A stretch of DNA of 64,000 nucleotides, from assembly GCA_947652605.1 (NCBI GenBank), contig OX393578.1, positions 52,521,415-52,585,414 on the forward strand, read 5' to 3'. The position numbers and the translations under genes are program-made. The first letter of the stretch is position 1. The number at the start of each line of letters is the position of its first letter. The stretch is from Elmis aenea. Taxonomy: Eukaryota > Arthropoda > Insecta > Coleoptera > Elmidae. Below are positions 22,016 to 33,517 of this stretch, in pieces. The notes under the pieces are model-generated. The model was given only the letters and a program-made list of their open reading frames with translations, was not told the DNA's origin and did no database searches.

Positions 22016-22231
22016 TCATCCCTCGTTAAAATGATAAAATTGTACTTCAACGAAATGTCTGTTTCTCGGTTGATGTTGGTGTTGTTGTGTATTTTTAAAA
22101 CATGCGTTGTATCTAAGAACATATTGAAGTCCTGCATTGTTGCGTGCAATGGGGTTTTTGCATTCATACCCCCCATTGAAGTTGATCATCGCATAATCAT
22201 CACAGTTTGTCACTCCATCCCCGTTACAGTC
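22016..22231 (-). CDS. i-type lysozyme exon 4 (last)
   Basis: 216 bp, phase 0 in. Codes DCNGDGVTNCDDYAMINFNG to the TGA. Acceptor gttttag. Confidence 0.93.
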   Translation of the reverse strand, partial: DCNGDGVTNCDDYAMINFNGGYECKNPIARNNAGLQYVLRYNACFKNTQQHQHQPRNRHFVEVQFYHFNEG

Positions 22232-25200
22232 CTAAAACATTAATTATTGAAATAGTTCTGTCTTGATTTTTGCGTTGTTAACAAGGCCCAAGAAAGTTCT
22301 AGCTTTATCCAAACGGTTTAAATAAACGTAAGCAGCTACAATTAATTACATACCTTTCCAAATTTAGCAAAATAATGCGTTATTATTCTCCTGGAACACC
22401 TATACGATAACGCACAGTTTTCAAAAGCTAAAATAGTAAAGGGTTTAAGACTACTTGAAGGAAGGAAACGCCATATCATTGCAAAAAAACTTTCGTTTTT
22501 ATTTAGTGAATACCTCCATCTCTATCTGGGTCATCGTCAGGTTGTGTAATTTTTCCAGAGTCTATCCAATAACTTCTTCCTATTTGATATGGCCCACAGT
22601 GCCCATCTTCACAATCGGTTTTCATGCTACAGCCACTAGCGGCATAACAAAGACATCTTAAACATTTGTCGTTTAAATTTGATACTTGAACGTCTAGAAA
22701 TTTAAGATAGAATTAATAAAGAACAAAAAAGGAAGGGGCTATGAATTTTCGCAGTGAAAATGGAACAATCTGTAGATGTAAAAATACTTTGATAAAGTAG
22801 TTTTTAATTATCTATGCTTTTATTAAATATACGTATTTGTTTGAAGGAATATTTAAATAATAGTCTGGTTTTACAGGACGAATTATTAATATAATTCGTC
22901 CTGTAAAACCAGACTTTTATTTAAATATTCCTTCAATCATCATTAACGGACGCAATTCCAATATTTAATACCTATTTGTTTTAGTTTATGGAAGTATTGT
23001 AACCTTCATATTTAAAACGGAAATAGTTATGAACAAGCACAAATTAATGTTAAGATTTAAGGCTGGGTTCGTGTGGGGTTATCCATTATTATTGTAAATT
23101 TAATATTATTAAATACTCTTGAAAATCAAGGCAAATAGAATTTAAAAAAAAATAGGTACTCGGATGTCAATTGCAAATTTTAGGCAAGTTTAACAATAAA
23201 ATGAAATATTTATAGTAAGAATGTTTCAGAATGGTTAAGGTCTTTTTTATAAAATATTTTCCGAAAACGTCTTCTTTCCTTAAAGGGAACGGTAAAAGTA
23301 CGTTCTCAAATTTGGAGAAATGTAGGAGAATGACATTTGGTAAATGTTTTTTACTTATTAAAAGATTTGCCAAGTATAATTTTTAATTATTTCCCACCTT
23401 CACAAGGAGCTAAAAAGTGCAACCCCTATTGTTCTTTTTTAACATAATTTTTTGGAGGGTTAAAATTTTGTAATTTTAATTTTTTGAAAGCTTTATTTAT
23501 TTGGAACCTTCTTAATTTGTCCCGCACAACCTACAGTTTTTGAGTAAAAAATAAAATAAGTGAGCATGCACCACCAAATAAACACGAAAACACCTGTCAC
23601 CTTTACTCAATATACAGGGTGTCCCAAATTCGAGTAAATGCATGGGGATCTCGCTTATCTGAAGAGCTACGAGATCGGTTAAATTAGGGCAAAGTTGCAA
23701 AATTAGATGCTCATCAAATATCTGCAAAGAAAATTTTCATAGCTGTCCCAGTTCAAAAGTTGTTCAAGAAAAACTGAAAAAATTGATTTTATTTTTTTAC
23801 CCTATTTCCTAAATTTTTTAAGATATCGACAATCTGGAGACACTTCTCCAGGGCAACTTCTTACGCTTTATATTTCGAGATAACATAAAATTTCCAACAA
23901 CGTTTCGTCTCTTCAGAAACATCAACTTCATTTTATTAAATTTGGCGGAAAAATTTTAATTCCATAGTCGGATAGCATTTTGTCTTCTGATTTTAATGAT
24001 ATATGACACTTAATATCTAAAATGATATTTTACCACAAAAATTTGAGAAAAACTCATTTTGTCCAATTTTTGAATCAAATGATCTTGTACAAAAAAAAAG
24101 CAAAATAAAAAACAAAACAATTTTTTTGTTTTTTTTTTTGTTGTTCTGTTAAAACTGTCACTTTGACATTAATATGATCGTGATTAATTGTATAATTTGC
24201 AACCAGCTAGAAATTCCTTTATATTTGTGCTTTTGTTCGCAATTTTTATTTTCATTATGCCATGAGAAAACTAAATTTTGTGTATGTTATGACATTTTTC
24301 GAATGCCTTAAAAAGTGTTGTCATATTTAATAAAATGGTTTTCACAAACAAAGATAAACAGGATATGTTACAAATTTATTATTTGTTACTGCACATAACT
24401 ATAGCATCTTGAAATGTATTCAGAGAAACAACGGCAATTACATGTTTTGAGAAGATTATAAATAAGCATTATTAAACTTAAAAAACCTATTACAATAAAT
24501 ATATTAAAACCAAAACAAAAACACAAAACCCTTGTGAAGGTGGGAAATCTTTGAAAATATGACTGGAAATCTTTTAATAAGTAAAAAACATCTACCTAAA
24601 GTCATATTTCTACATTACTCCAAATTTAAGAAATAAAATGAAAACCTATTCACCGTTCTCCTTTATCATGCAACTCCGAAACAAGACGGTTTTAGGAAGA
24701 AAAAATTATACGAAAACCCCCCGTTAATTTTTGATAAGGAATTACATCCCTAAGTTTTTCGCCATATTTATGAATCACCCTGTATAAAGACACATACGCA
24801 CATTTAGATTATATATGGATGCGCCCAAATTTTCTTTGCCTAGGGGCGGCGCTAGATACCCTTGCGCCGGCCCTGTTTGTACGTAAACAAAATAATTTAA
24901 TCCATCACCGTTTTTTTTTGTAAATTTAAATTAACTTAAGCCAAACTGTAAAACCCTGTTTATTATATATTATCACATTTGAGATATCAAACGAACACAC
25001 GCGAATTTTATTCTACTTCTTAAGGCCCTATCGATGACAAATAATCAAACATGCGCAATTATTAAAATGTTTGACGCAAACACACACAACCGGACGTTAT
25101 AGCGAAAATAGTCAAAGGTGTTCAGGAAACCTTAAAACTTCCAAATCCGAGATTCGTAAATTTTAGCGGTCAATACTTTTTTCATTCACTTAAGGCGAAA

Positions 25201-25680
25201 GTAAACAATTATTCGCTACTAACCAAAATTGAATGTTAAATAAAAATTATGATTGTAATAACAAAACTTTCAACCGTTTATAGTTGACTTACTAAGATAA
25301 AAATAATAGGTTTGTTGATAGTCGATTAGTATATTTTTTAAACATTGACCCAATTTTTTTTTGATAATAAATTTACTGAATAATAAATTCGTGAAATTTT
25401 TATTCTGCCAGTGAAAACAATATAACACAACTAAAATTATTATCGCTCGTTATTGTTATTGCCATCGTCTATTGCAAAATCATTTGCGCTGTATTTTTAT
25501 TAATTATTGTTGTTGTATTAACCGAAAATGTTCTCTTATACTATTTGTAATGAAAATGTGCCTTATATTAAATTAAAATATTAAATTATATCGATTCTTA
25601 CCTTGAGCAAGTATGCTGATTAAGTTAAGTAAATAAAACACACCCCCTCTCACAAAAAACTTTTTTAATACACAAATCAT
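22016..25680 (-). CDS. Destabilase / i-type lysozyme, secreted
   Basis: Complete four-exon gene (25602-25680, 22514-22693, 22354-22427, 22016-22231), 182 residues. Residues 1-26 (MICVLKKFF...LNLISILAQ) look like a signal peptide. The mature part has the destabilase pattern CLRCLCYAASGC, CEDGHCGPYQIGRSYWIDSG, AFENCALSYRCS, then DCNGDGVTNCDDYAMINFNG. Family members hydrolyse peptidoglycan or isopeptide bonds. Here the place of the catalytic Glu of molluscan i-type lysozymes (ESGGC) is Ala (AASGC) and the insect-typical CICEA is CLCYA, so muramidase activity is doubtful; several insect members are known to lack these residues. The tail (HQHQPRNRHFVEVQFYHFNEG) is longer than usual. Intron 1 is 2.9 kb with repeats. 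Phases agree across all junctions. Probably an extracellular immune or digestive protein. Confidence 0.93.
22354..22427 (-). CDS. i-type lysozyme exon 3
   Basis: 74 bp. Codes AFENCALSYRCSRRIITHYF and AKFGK. Found because exons 2 and 4 do not match in phase, and the family needs a C...C..VQ-YM-KF segment here. Acceptor attttag, donor gtatgt. Confidence 0.9.
22514..22693 (-). CDS. i-type lysozyme exon 2
   Basis: 180 bp, phase 1 at both ends. Codes VQVSNLNDKCLRCLCYAASG to QPDDDPDRDG. Acceptor tttctag, donor gtattc. Confidence 0.94.
22841..22936. repeat. Near-perfect 46-bp hairpin with 4-nt loop
   Basis: Arms 22841-22886 and 22891-22936 are inverse copies with one mismatch around the loop TAAT. 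The inner stem contains CTGGTTTTACAGGACGAATT. It lies in lysozyme intron 1. The loop is too short for a typical pre-miRNA; a tiny palindromic MITE or recent inversion event is more likely. Confidence 0.9.
23168..24782. mobile_element. Foldback-family element(s) in lysozyme intron 1
   Basis: A clear unit is 23615-24782: left CAGGGTGTCCCAAATTCGAG, right TGAATCACCCTG, TA on both sides. The piece 23168-23407 is inverse to part of 24530-24660 (ends in TTTCCCACCTTCACAAGG), so a larger palindromic parent with a nested copy is likely. No coding sequence. Confidence 0.65.
24783..25601. other. Rest of lysozyme intron 1
   Basis: AT-rich; at 24838-24885 a GC-rich scrap (CTAGGGGCGGCGCTAGATAC) looks like a worn repeat end. 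No gene seen. Confidence 0.4.
25602..25680 (-). CDS. i-type lysozyme exon 1 (signal peptide)
   Basis: 26 codons plus one base, ATG to CTCAAG/gtaagaatcg. Basic start, hydrophobic core, then small residues: a plausible signal peptide. Phase matches exon 2. Confidence 0.85.
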
Positions 25681-26280
25681 TGCACTTTTTAATTAGGACC
25701 ACTATATTTTAGCAGAATCACAAAAAAATCAAAATGATTTAACGAATGGTAAGTGTCTACGTTTATTCGTTTTATGAATATACATTAACATTAAATGATA
25801 AATAAACTTCGTTTAGAAACGGATTTCAAATAAATGATTAATCTATATTTTAATCACAGATTAAAACTACTGACCACATGAATGCTGTGTTCTTCTGACC
25901 CTGAAGGATAATAAATGTTTTCTTGTTCTATTTATTCGCGTTGCGTACCAAGACACTTAAAAGTTTAGAACTTGTTCTACCGATACGTTAAGTAAATGAA
26001 GTCAATTTTTTTTTGGTGCATTGACTGAACAGGATTCTGTTAATTTACAAGTAGCTGGGTAATTCCGCTTAAAGAGGGTCAGTTCATATTGAGTTTCTGA
26101 TAGCTTTACCAATTGGCGGATTTCTGTAAAGCACACTTAACATAATAATAATTTTAAAAGGGTTTTTCGGTGGTTAGCTTATTAATTAAGTATTTTTTAT
26201 TATAATATGCCGCGTTTTTTAAAAGTTATTTTTATTAAATTGCGTATTAAGTATTTTCTTAGTGTTGTTTTTAGAAAACT
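25681..26280. other. Upstream flank of the lysozyme gene
   Basis: AT-rich unique sequence, presumably containing the promoter. No TATA box or kappaB-like site could be assigned with confidence. Confidence 0.35.
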
Positions 26281-26287
26281 GTATTGA

Positions 26288-26502
26288 GTCCAATTAAAAA
26301 TCACTACATTTTTACGAAGGCTCTCCTTTAAAAATGATAGACTTGTTTCAAGACTCTCGTCTCTTCATCAGCAGCACTCTTATATAGGTAAATATATAAA
26401 TAATATTACCAGTGACGGCGAGACGAGAGTCTTGAAACCAATCTATTATTTCTGCAAGAGATTCTTCAGAAAAAAATGAAGTGATTTTTAATTTTAACTT
26501 AT
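26288..26502. repeat. Foldback hairpin with 19-bp perfect inner arms
   Basis: GTTTCAAGACTCTCGTCTC (26345-26363) is exactly inverse to 26420-26438. The outer flanks CAATTAAAAATCACT and GAAGTGATTTTTAATT are also inverse, so the whole unit is about 215 bp with a 56-nt loop. Function unknown; MITE is the simplest reading. Confidence 0.7.
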
Positions 26503-27211
26503 TAATGTTAATGAATTAATCACTTAAATAATTTAAGTAAGTTGAGGTTTATTTTTATAAAATTTGTTAACGATTTGCGGATAACCAACGAGGCGAGACG
26601 TCGCCGTCGGTCGGTTCACTCACTGATTGTGAAATATATTGGGAAAATACTTCGCATAATAGACCTTGGAGCGGAATGAAGTTGCTATTTTCTGGTAACA
26701 GATTATTATAAGCCGTGGTGATTTATTTGTTAAGTTAATGTTTTTATATCCGTATTTTGCGCAATAGTGGGCGGTTTAATTTTGTGGGTTCAGTATGATT
26801 TACAGTTTAACGCAAATATTAGTTTAAACTATGTAGTGTTAGTACATTAGATATTGTTACAGTTTATTTTAAGTTGGAGGCTAATAATTTGAACAGAGCG
26901 TTAATGATGTAGTTTAGTTATCGACCTTTTCTGTCTAACAAATTGATGTATTTCTGTATATTCTTTTCTGGAATTACGAGAGGTATTTTTGCGGCCTGGC
27001 TTAGAAGCAATCGTTCAGTACGTTCAAAATGACTTATTTTTCTACTTAATTTTGTCGAAGCACAATTTATTTAAGCGATGTACCAACTTTATTATGCCTT
27101 CTTTGTGGACCGAATCGTCTGCAAAATAAGCTTTTACATCTGCTATGACCTTCTCATTTTGTGAAATGTTTGTCATGCCATTGTACTTATACGTTTAAGC
27201 AGGATCAGCAC

Positions 27212-27743
27212 TAGGGGTGGGCGATATATCGATATATCGATAAATATCGATATAATTTAGATATCGATATATCGATATATCGAAATATCGGATATCGATA
27301 TATCGATATATCGGAATATCGATATATCGGAATATCGATATATCGGAATATCGATATATCGATATTCCGACATTCCGATATATCGATATTTTAAGGGCGA
27401 GAAGCATTTTTTTTTTTTTTTTTTAGGTCACCAGTCTCTTTTTTCACTTTTTTACCGACTTTTTTTAGCTTCGCGCCGCTTTTATATCGAAATTTCGATA
27501 TGTCGATGTATATCGATATATCGATATTCCGATATATCGATATATCGATATTCCGATATATCGATATGTCGATATATCGATATATCGATATGTCGATATA
27601 TCGATATATATCGATATGTCGATATATCGATATATCGATATATATCGATATGTCGATATATCGATATATCGATATATCGATATATATCGATATAATTTCG
27701 ATATCGATATTCGATATCGAAATTTGGATATCGCCCACCCCTA
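27212..27743. mobile_element. hAT MITE made of ATATCG repeats
   Basis: 532 bp with inverted ends TAGGGGTGGGCGATAT / ATATCGCCCACCCCTA and an exact 8-bp duplication ATCAGCAC (27204-27211, 27744-27751). The body is two long blocks of ATATCG-type hexamers either side of a 95-bp unrelated centre (27391-27483). The open frames of I, D, Y, S and R across it are by-products of the hexamer. Confidence 0.93.
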
Positions 27744-28276
27744 ATCAGCACTCCAAACTTAGCTTCGTCCACGAAAAAACACTCTCTAAACAGAAAAAAC
27801 TCTATTGCTTTGACGCACGGAAACGACGCATTCTAATGTAGTGTGCGTTTTCCTTCTACTAGTTGCTGTCAACAGCCAATATCGCGATAGGTGCCTCTGT
27901 GCATGGCAAGTGCCTGAAAAACCACTTGTCCGATATTACCCGCTGTCCGATATTACCCGACTTTCCCTTAACCTTCCAGCTAAAGCGATCTTTTTTGCCT
28001 TTTTCGGAGGTAGATAATTTCTGTATCTTCATTTTTTGGATTGTCTTTTCATTTCTGCTGGGTAGTGAGGAACGCATGTCTTATATCTATTGATAAATCG
28101 CTTAGCTTCGTCAAAAACGGATCCAAACACTGCTTGGAAATTTGATGTGGAACTCGTTTTTGGTTATAATATGATTTACCCATTCAGTATAGAGATGCCC
28201 AGGACGGCGACTATCTCACGCACGTTCTTTCGACGCTCTGCCAAAACTATACTATGGACTTAATCATTGTTTTCGG

Positions 28277-28557
28277 CAGGGCCGTCTTAAGATATTTGGC
28301 GCCCGTGGGCTATTACCAATAATGCGCCCCTCTTCATAAGAAAATTCATGGGAGGGGTAACGGGAGCGGGGCGACCGGTGAAGTTTTAAAAAAGTATCAG
28401 AACTAGAAAAAGTCAATAGGTATATTACCAATAAACAAATAAAAATATTTATTCCTACAAAATTCAAATAACCTATGTGAATAAGCAAAATTGCCGCCCC
28501 AAAAGGTTGGCGCCCCGGGGCTATAGCCCATTTAGCCCTGTGGTTAAGGTGGCCCTG
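28277..28557. mobile_element. hAT MITE, CAGGGCC ends
   Basis: 281 bp with ends CAGGGCCGTCTTAA and, inverted, CAGGGCCACCTTAA, and an exact 8-bp duplication GTTTTCGG (28269-28276, 28558-28565). Subterminal GGCGCCC occurs at both ends. Inserted in the mariner remnant. Confidence 0.92.
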
Positions 28558-28699
28558 GTTTTCGGTCGTCAGTGGCGCTGATGGACATCCACTGCTCGGG
28601 TAGTTTTTCAGACTCTCCGTCTTGTTTGAAATACGCTGTCTATTTTTCAACCATGGAGAAAGTACAAAGGTGCAATGTCACTTAAAATGCTAGCCATGT

Positions 28700-29933
28700 T
28701 TTGAGATATTATCCCTAATTTTGTTTTTTCTTATGGGCCGCAAAGTTGGCTATGTAATAATTAAATGTGCTTTTTTTTCTCTTTTAAATGAGATATTACT
28801 TGCTATATCTATTTTTAGAGTCACAAAATCAAGAAAAATTGTATTTTATCCATCACTTATCAAGCTATCTATAAAAATAAAAACAAAAAACAACTAATTA
28901 AATGTCAAATGATGATCACTATTTGTTCTGTATCATTTATTAGAATTTTATGGTAATGTTGTGTAATTCGATAATCTTTGTAAAGTAATGTAATGTAATG
29001 TAATGTAATGTAATGTAATGTAATGTAAGGTGATGTAATGTAATGTAATGTAATGTAATGATGTGGAATAGCTACAAAGCTAAAATAAAGTTATTATTAT
29101 TATTATTATTTGTAGCAAATTTGTTATCATATAAATTACCTATGGGTACATTTACAACTAATAAAAAATTTTATATGTTGAAATGCTACATTCTTTGGCA
29201 TAGAAACTGTAAAAACTGATAATTCTAGTTCTGTATTGATTTGTTTTGGATTTTTGGTTGGTTTCTCGAAAAAAACATATTCTTTTAAATTTATTTCCAA
29301 ATTTCTGCAATTACGCACCCTTCGTTGCTTTCTCCCGGGATCAACATTATAACAATTACTACAAAAACTATCGAACACACAACAATACTATAAAATTCTA
29401 ATACCGCAGACAAATGGTAACTGTCATTTGACATTTAATTAGTTGTTTTTTGTTTTTATTTTCGTAGATAACTTGGTAAGTGGTGGGTAAAAAATACAAC
29501 TTTTCTTGATTTTGTGACTTATTTATAAAAATAGATATGGCAAGTAATATCCCATTAAAAAGAAAAAAAAACAACATTGAACTGTACCATAGCCAACTTC
29601 ACGGTCCATAAGAAAAAAATGTAGTTAGGGGTAATATCTCGAAAATGGCAGGTGTTAAAATAAATTAAAAATAATGGTTACATTCTAAATAAGAAAGTAC
29701 CTTCAAAAGCCACAAATAAAATTGATTTAATGATTAACACAAAACAGTTATGAAAGAAAAAAGAAATTCGACATTTTAATTTTTTTTGGATATAACATCC
29801 GAGAAATTTTGTACTTTTAAAAATTGATTGTGACTCCTCTCGTATTAAGGAATAATTCATCTAATATAAACAAACCTGTATCTCTTATAATAAGCGAGAT
29901 CGCCATGCTGGAAATGTAATCTGGGACACCCTG
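28700..29933. mobile_element. Foldback element, left end truncated
   Basis: Right end ATCTGGGACACCCTG-TA at 29933. The arms with TTAGTTGTTTTTTGTTTTTA near 29440 and its inverse near 28890 match element 5961-7458. Left terminus is lost near the mariner remnant. Contains a (TAATG)n tract. Confidence 0.75.
28985..29060 (+). repeat. (TAATG)n microsatellite
   Basis: About 15 units of TAATG with one GG/TG interruption, inside a foldback arm. Confidence 0.95.
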
Positions 29934-31470
29934 TATACTTGCTTTGACCAGCTGTAACTCGAAAACTTATTGACATATTAAACTGAAATTTTAGGTAGAG
30001 ACCAAACATCAACATAGCGAAATTAGACACCGATTTTTTTTTGTCAGATCGCGAACTTTTTAAACGCTCCTCGTATTTTATTTGTACTTCGGGGATTTTG
30101 TAGGATATAGAGCAGTAGTTAAAAGCAAACATCGGCCGATTGAAGAATTCAAGGCGATGAGATTGCAGTAAATAATCAAGTTGCTTAAATATTTCCGAGT
30201 TTTCCGATTTTCACTTTCACCAATTGTTTATTTTTCATTTAGCACAATCAAAAGAAAAACAATCATGCTTTAGGACGAAGATTCTGAGGATGAAAGTGTG
30301 CGTTCATTGTTATGGTCATATTTATTTGAGAATATGTGAATAACAGAAATATAATTACCAGTTGTTAATTGTTAGGTAAAATAAACAACAAATTTAACTC
30401 AAATATATGGATTTATTTGGATTTAGTAATTATGTCTTCATAAATTAATTTAATAATTAACATTTCGACAACAACATCAGCAACGCCTATTCTATTGGTA
30501 CATTTGGCATGCACTTTTGTGCCAAAGATATGTATACCTAAACTAAATATAGCTAAAGATGATATTACAGCAAATCGTAACTTCAAATTGGTTTATTAAA
30601 GCTCTTGTGAATGTATCATTTAACTACATAATTATGTTATTACAGATCATGAAATGCCGTACGCGAAGCGAATGTCAGTTAAGTTTTAAGATGAGCTGCT
30701 GGTTCTTGAGTGCTTTAAGTTGGAAAGGACTTTTGGAAAACTGTTATTTGCCCTCTTCAAGTAACTTCCAACGGAAAAGTTCCTAGTAAAGCACGTGAGA
30801 AAAGCCGAGTGTCGTTAAGTTTGTATTCGACGTGCCGTTAAATATTCAATTGCGCATATGTGCTGTTTCTATGAGGTTACAATTTGCTGTAATTGTACCA
30901 CACACTTACAGATAAATAGCCTAAGAAGTAATTATTAAGTACTTGGGAAATTACACGTAAAATGCCGAACTAGTTCACATGAGGAGAGTAAAATTTAAAG
31001 CCACAATTAGATATAGAGAGATAGTAATAGCATTTATAACAGGAAGTAATACTTGTAATTTTGTGTTTTTTTTTACACTAACTATAGCTAAATGTATTAA
31101 TTATCAGCGCGTCATTTAACTGCAGCTCAGCGATTCTAAGTATAAAATTAAATGTACCGATTCACGAAGACTTACGTTAAAATTTATATCAACGACACCG
31201 GTTGTGTTGTTAGCATTCGTTCGAATCCTACCAAACTATGAGGAAAATAAGCTCAGGTATACATTTATGTACAATATTATTCAGCAAACACCTTGTGGTA
31301 ACAGATTGGGTCGATGAAAGGCTCGTTTGAACTTCTTACTCGGAGCTATTTACTTAATGTATATTTAAACTCGGGAGATGTGAGTAATTTTGAACATCGC
31401 TGAAACACTGCCTAAACTGTACTGTATATTTATTTGTTGTTACTAAGTATGTCTAAAAATCAATAACTTG
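29934..31470. other. Intergenic DNA, no gene seen
   Basis: AT-rich and mostly single-copy within the window. Short open frames here have no recognisable domain. Confidence 0.4.
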
Positions 31471-31673
31471 GAACGTTTAGCATTATTTGTAAACCTGTTA
31501 ACTGGTATTTTGTCAGTAGTAATATAATAAGTGCATTGAAAATGATCGATAATTTTTGGTACTTAAATATGCTCGAATGCAGGTTGAGCTGAAAAAACAC
31601 GAGTGCACGAGTGATTTTTTCTGATTTGTCAAAATTTATAGATTTTTTGCAATGCACGAGTTATATTTTGTCA

Positions 31674-32915
31674 GAAAATTTCCTTCACCTAACCTACCTG
31701 TCAAATGAAATGTATGTTATGTCAAATTTTACAATTACTGTCAGAGTGGTGCGTCAGGGGTGTGGTTTAATTTATATTAAAGTAATTCTACTGGTCGCCG
31801 AAATTCGTCAAAAAATTATCAATAGCAAAATATTTAATTCCCTCTCCAAATTTATATTTTCGACCATCACAAACTCAGATTTCTTAGAAACGACCAATAA
31901 ACGCACGAAAATTTGTTAATTGCGAAAAGGATATTATCAGTAGTAATATAACAAGTGCATTGAAAATTATCGATAATTTTTGGTAAATATGCCCGAATGC
32001 AAGTTGAACTGAAAAAATCACGAGTGATTCAACTTGCATGAGTGAAGATTTGTCAAAAATTATAGATTATTTGCAATGCACGAGTTATATTTTGTCAGAA
32101 AATTTCCTTCACCTAACCTATCTGTCAAATTAAAATGTTGTTTAATTTAGATAAATTAAAGTATACCTACTACTTACTGCGATTGTTATTATTAATAGAT
32201 CATTTATAACTAATTTTTAATTCAAGAATTATATTTTAATAAAAATTAATGAACAAAATAGTATTTAGGTACATACACATAATCTGTTATGTCAAATTTT
32301 ACAAGTACTGTCAGAGTGGTGTGTCAGGGGTGTGGTTTAATCTATATTAAAGTAACGTTATTGGTCGCCGACATCTGTCAAAAAATTATCAAGACCAAAA
32401 TACCTTATTCCCTCTCCAAATTTATATTTTCCACCAATCAAAAACTCAGATTTCTTAGAAACTACCAATAAACGCATGAAAATCTGTTAATTGCGAAAAG
32501 TATATTATCAGTGTATGATTATGTTTATTGGCCGTTTAAAGGAAATCTGAGTTTGTTATTGGTCGAAAACGCAAATTTGACAGGAGGATCAACTCCTGGC
32601 AGAGGAATGTAAAATTATTACTGTGTAATAATGCTCCTATTGGTAGTCTCTAAAAGATTTAAGATTAGATTGGTTGAAAACGCAAATTTGACAGGTGAAG
32701 GGAATTTTCAGTGTATAATTATGTTTATTGGTCGTTTCTAGGAAATTTGAGTTTGTTATTTATTGGTCGAAAACGCAAATTTGACAGGAGGATCGACGTC
32801 TAACAGGGGAAAGTAAAATTATTACCGTGTAATAATGCTCCTATTGGTAGTCTCTAGAAGATTTAAGATTAGTGATTGGTTGAAAACGCAAATTTGATAG
32901 GTGAAGGAAATTTTC
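31674..32915. mobile_element. Non-coding foldback repeat family, several copies
   Basis: Bounded by GAAAATTTCCTTCACCT (31674 and again 32098) and its inverse AGGTGAAGGAAATTTTC (near 32915). The inner block TTATTGGTCGTTTCTAGGAA recurs near 32525 and 32725, and its inverse GAAACGACCAATAAACGC near 31880, so units are partly duplicated in tandem. Other copies at 49127-49587 and, inverted, 63406-63856. No coding capacity. Confidence 0.75.
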
Positions 32916-33517
32916 TTAAATGATTTTCTATATTTCAAAAAAGCGCCCTTCCGAAAAAGAGCGTCTTTCTTAAAAATGGGCGCCGCTCTTACGAAACAGC
33001 GCCCTTTGGAACAAGAACGTCTCTCTCTTTAAAAAAAAAACGCTTTTCTTAACAAACAGCGTTACTCTTAAAAAAAAAGTTCTCCGTCGAAGAAAATAAT
33101 GTTTTTTTGAAATAAAAATAAACTAAACATTTTTAAAATTATCCGAGCAAGTCGCGAACGAAACTAAAATAAGTTTTCTGACAATATTTTTGCGTATACA
33201 TAGTTAATTCTGAAAAAAATATGTAACTATTTATTTTTTTAGAAAATTCAACTCGAAAAAAGAAATTTTGCTTGATTGAAACATCCAAACATACAAAAAA
33301 AATTCATTATTGTTATACATAGTTGTTAGTGAAATATTAACATTGTTAAAATCCTTTTTAGTTGTTTGAAATTACTCACAAAAAAAATCACCTCTGCCGT
33401 AACGTTTTTTTTTTACAAGTAAACTAGTTGTTATTCTGGTGAAGCGAACCGGTTGTTAATTTTCTTGAATTCCCACCACTGGGTAAAGAAGGAGTTTCCT
33501 ACAGTTTATCTATATAA

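Larger units (their letters stand above)
27042..28660 (-). pseudogene. Mariner-family transposase remnants, broken by two hAT MITEs
   Basis: Read on the minus strand from right to left: N-terminal NYPSSGCPSAPLTTE (28570-28625), then VLAERRKNVREIVAVLGISI (28195-28250), then FFVDEAKFGVL (27745-27775), then the C-terminus EKVIADVKAYFADDSVHKEG and IIKLVHRLNKLC ending at a TAG (27042). This is the mariner order of HTH, catalytic region and tail. Much of the middle is missing and frames are broken. The hAT MITEs 27212-27743 and 28277-28557 sit inside it. Confidence 0.75.

Noticed and set aside
22016..22513. Direct splice of lysozyme exon 2 to exon 4
   Set aside because: Phases disagree (1 into 0) and a conserved segment would be missing; exon 3 at 22354-22427 resolves both.
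27195..27841. Open frames on both strands rich in YIDISIYR or SIYRYIDM
   Set aside because: They are the six-base ATATCG repeat read in several frames within a hAT MITE; not genes.
28264..28650. 128-codon minus-strand frame
   Set aside because: It fuses a mariner scrap with the inserted hAT MITE by chance; not a single gene.
28985..29060. CRISPR-like regular repeat
   Set aside because: Simple five-base tandem repeat without spacers, in a eukaryotic genome.
31611..32471. Repeated frames reading MSNFT-TVRVV-QGCGLIYIKV
   Set aside because: Similar because the repeat DNA is similar; the frame is not maintained in copies at 49127 and 63406.
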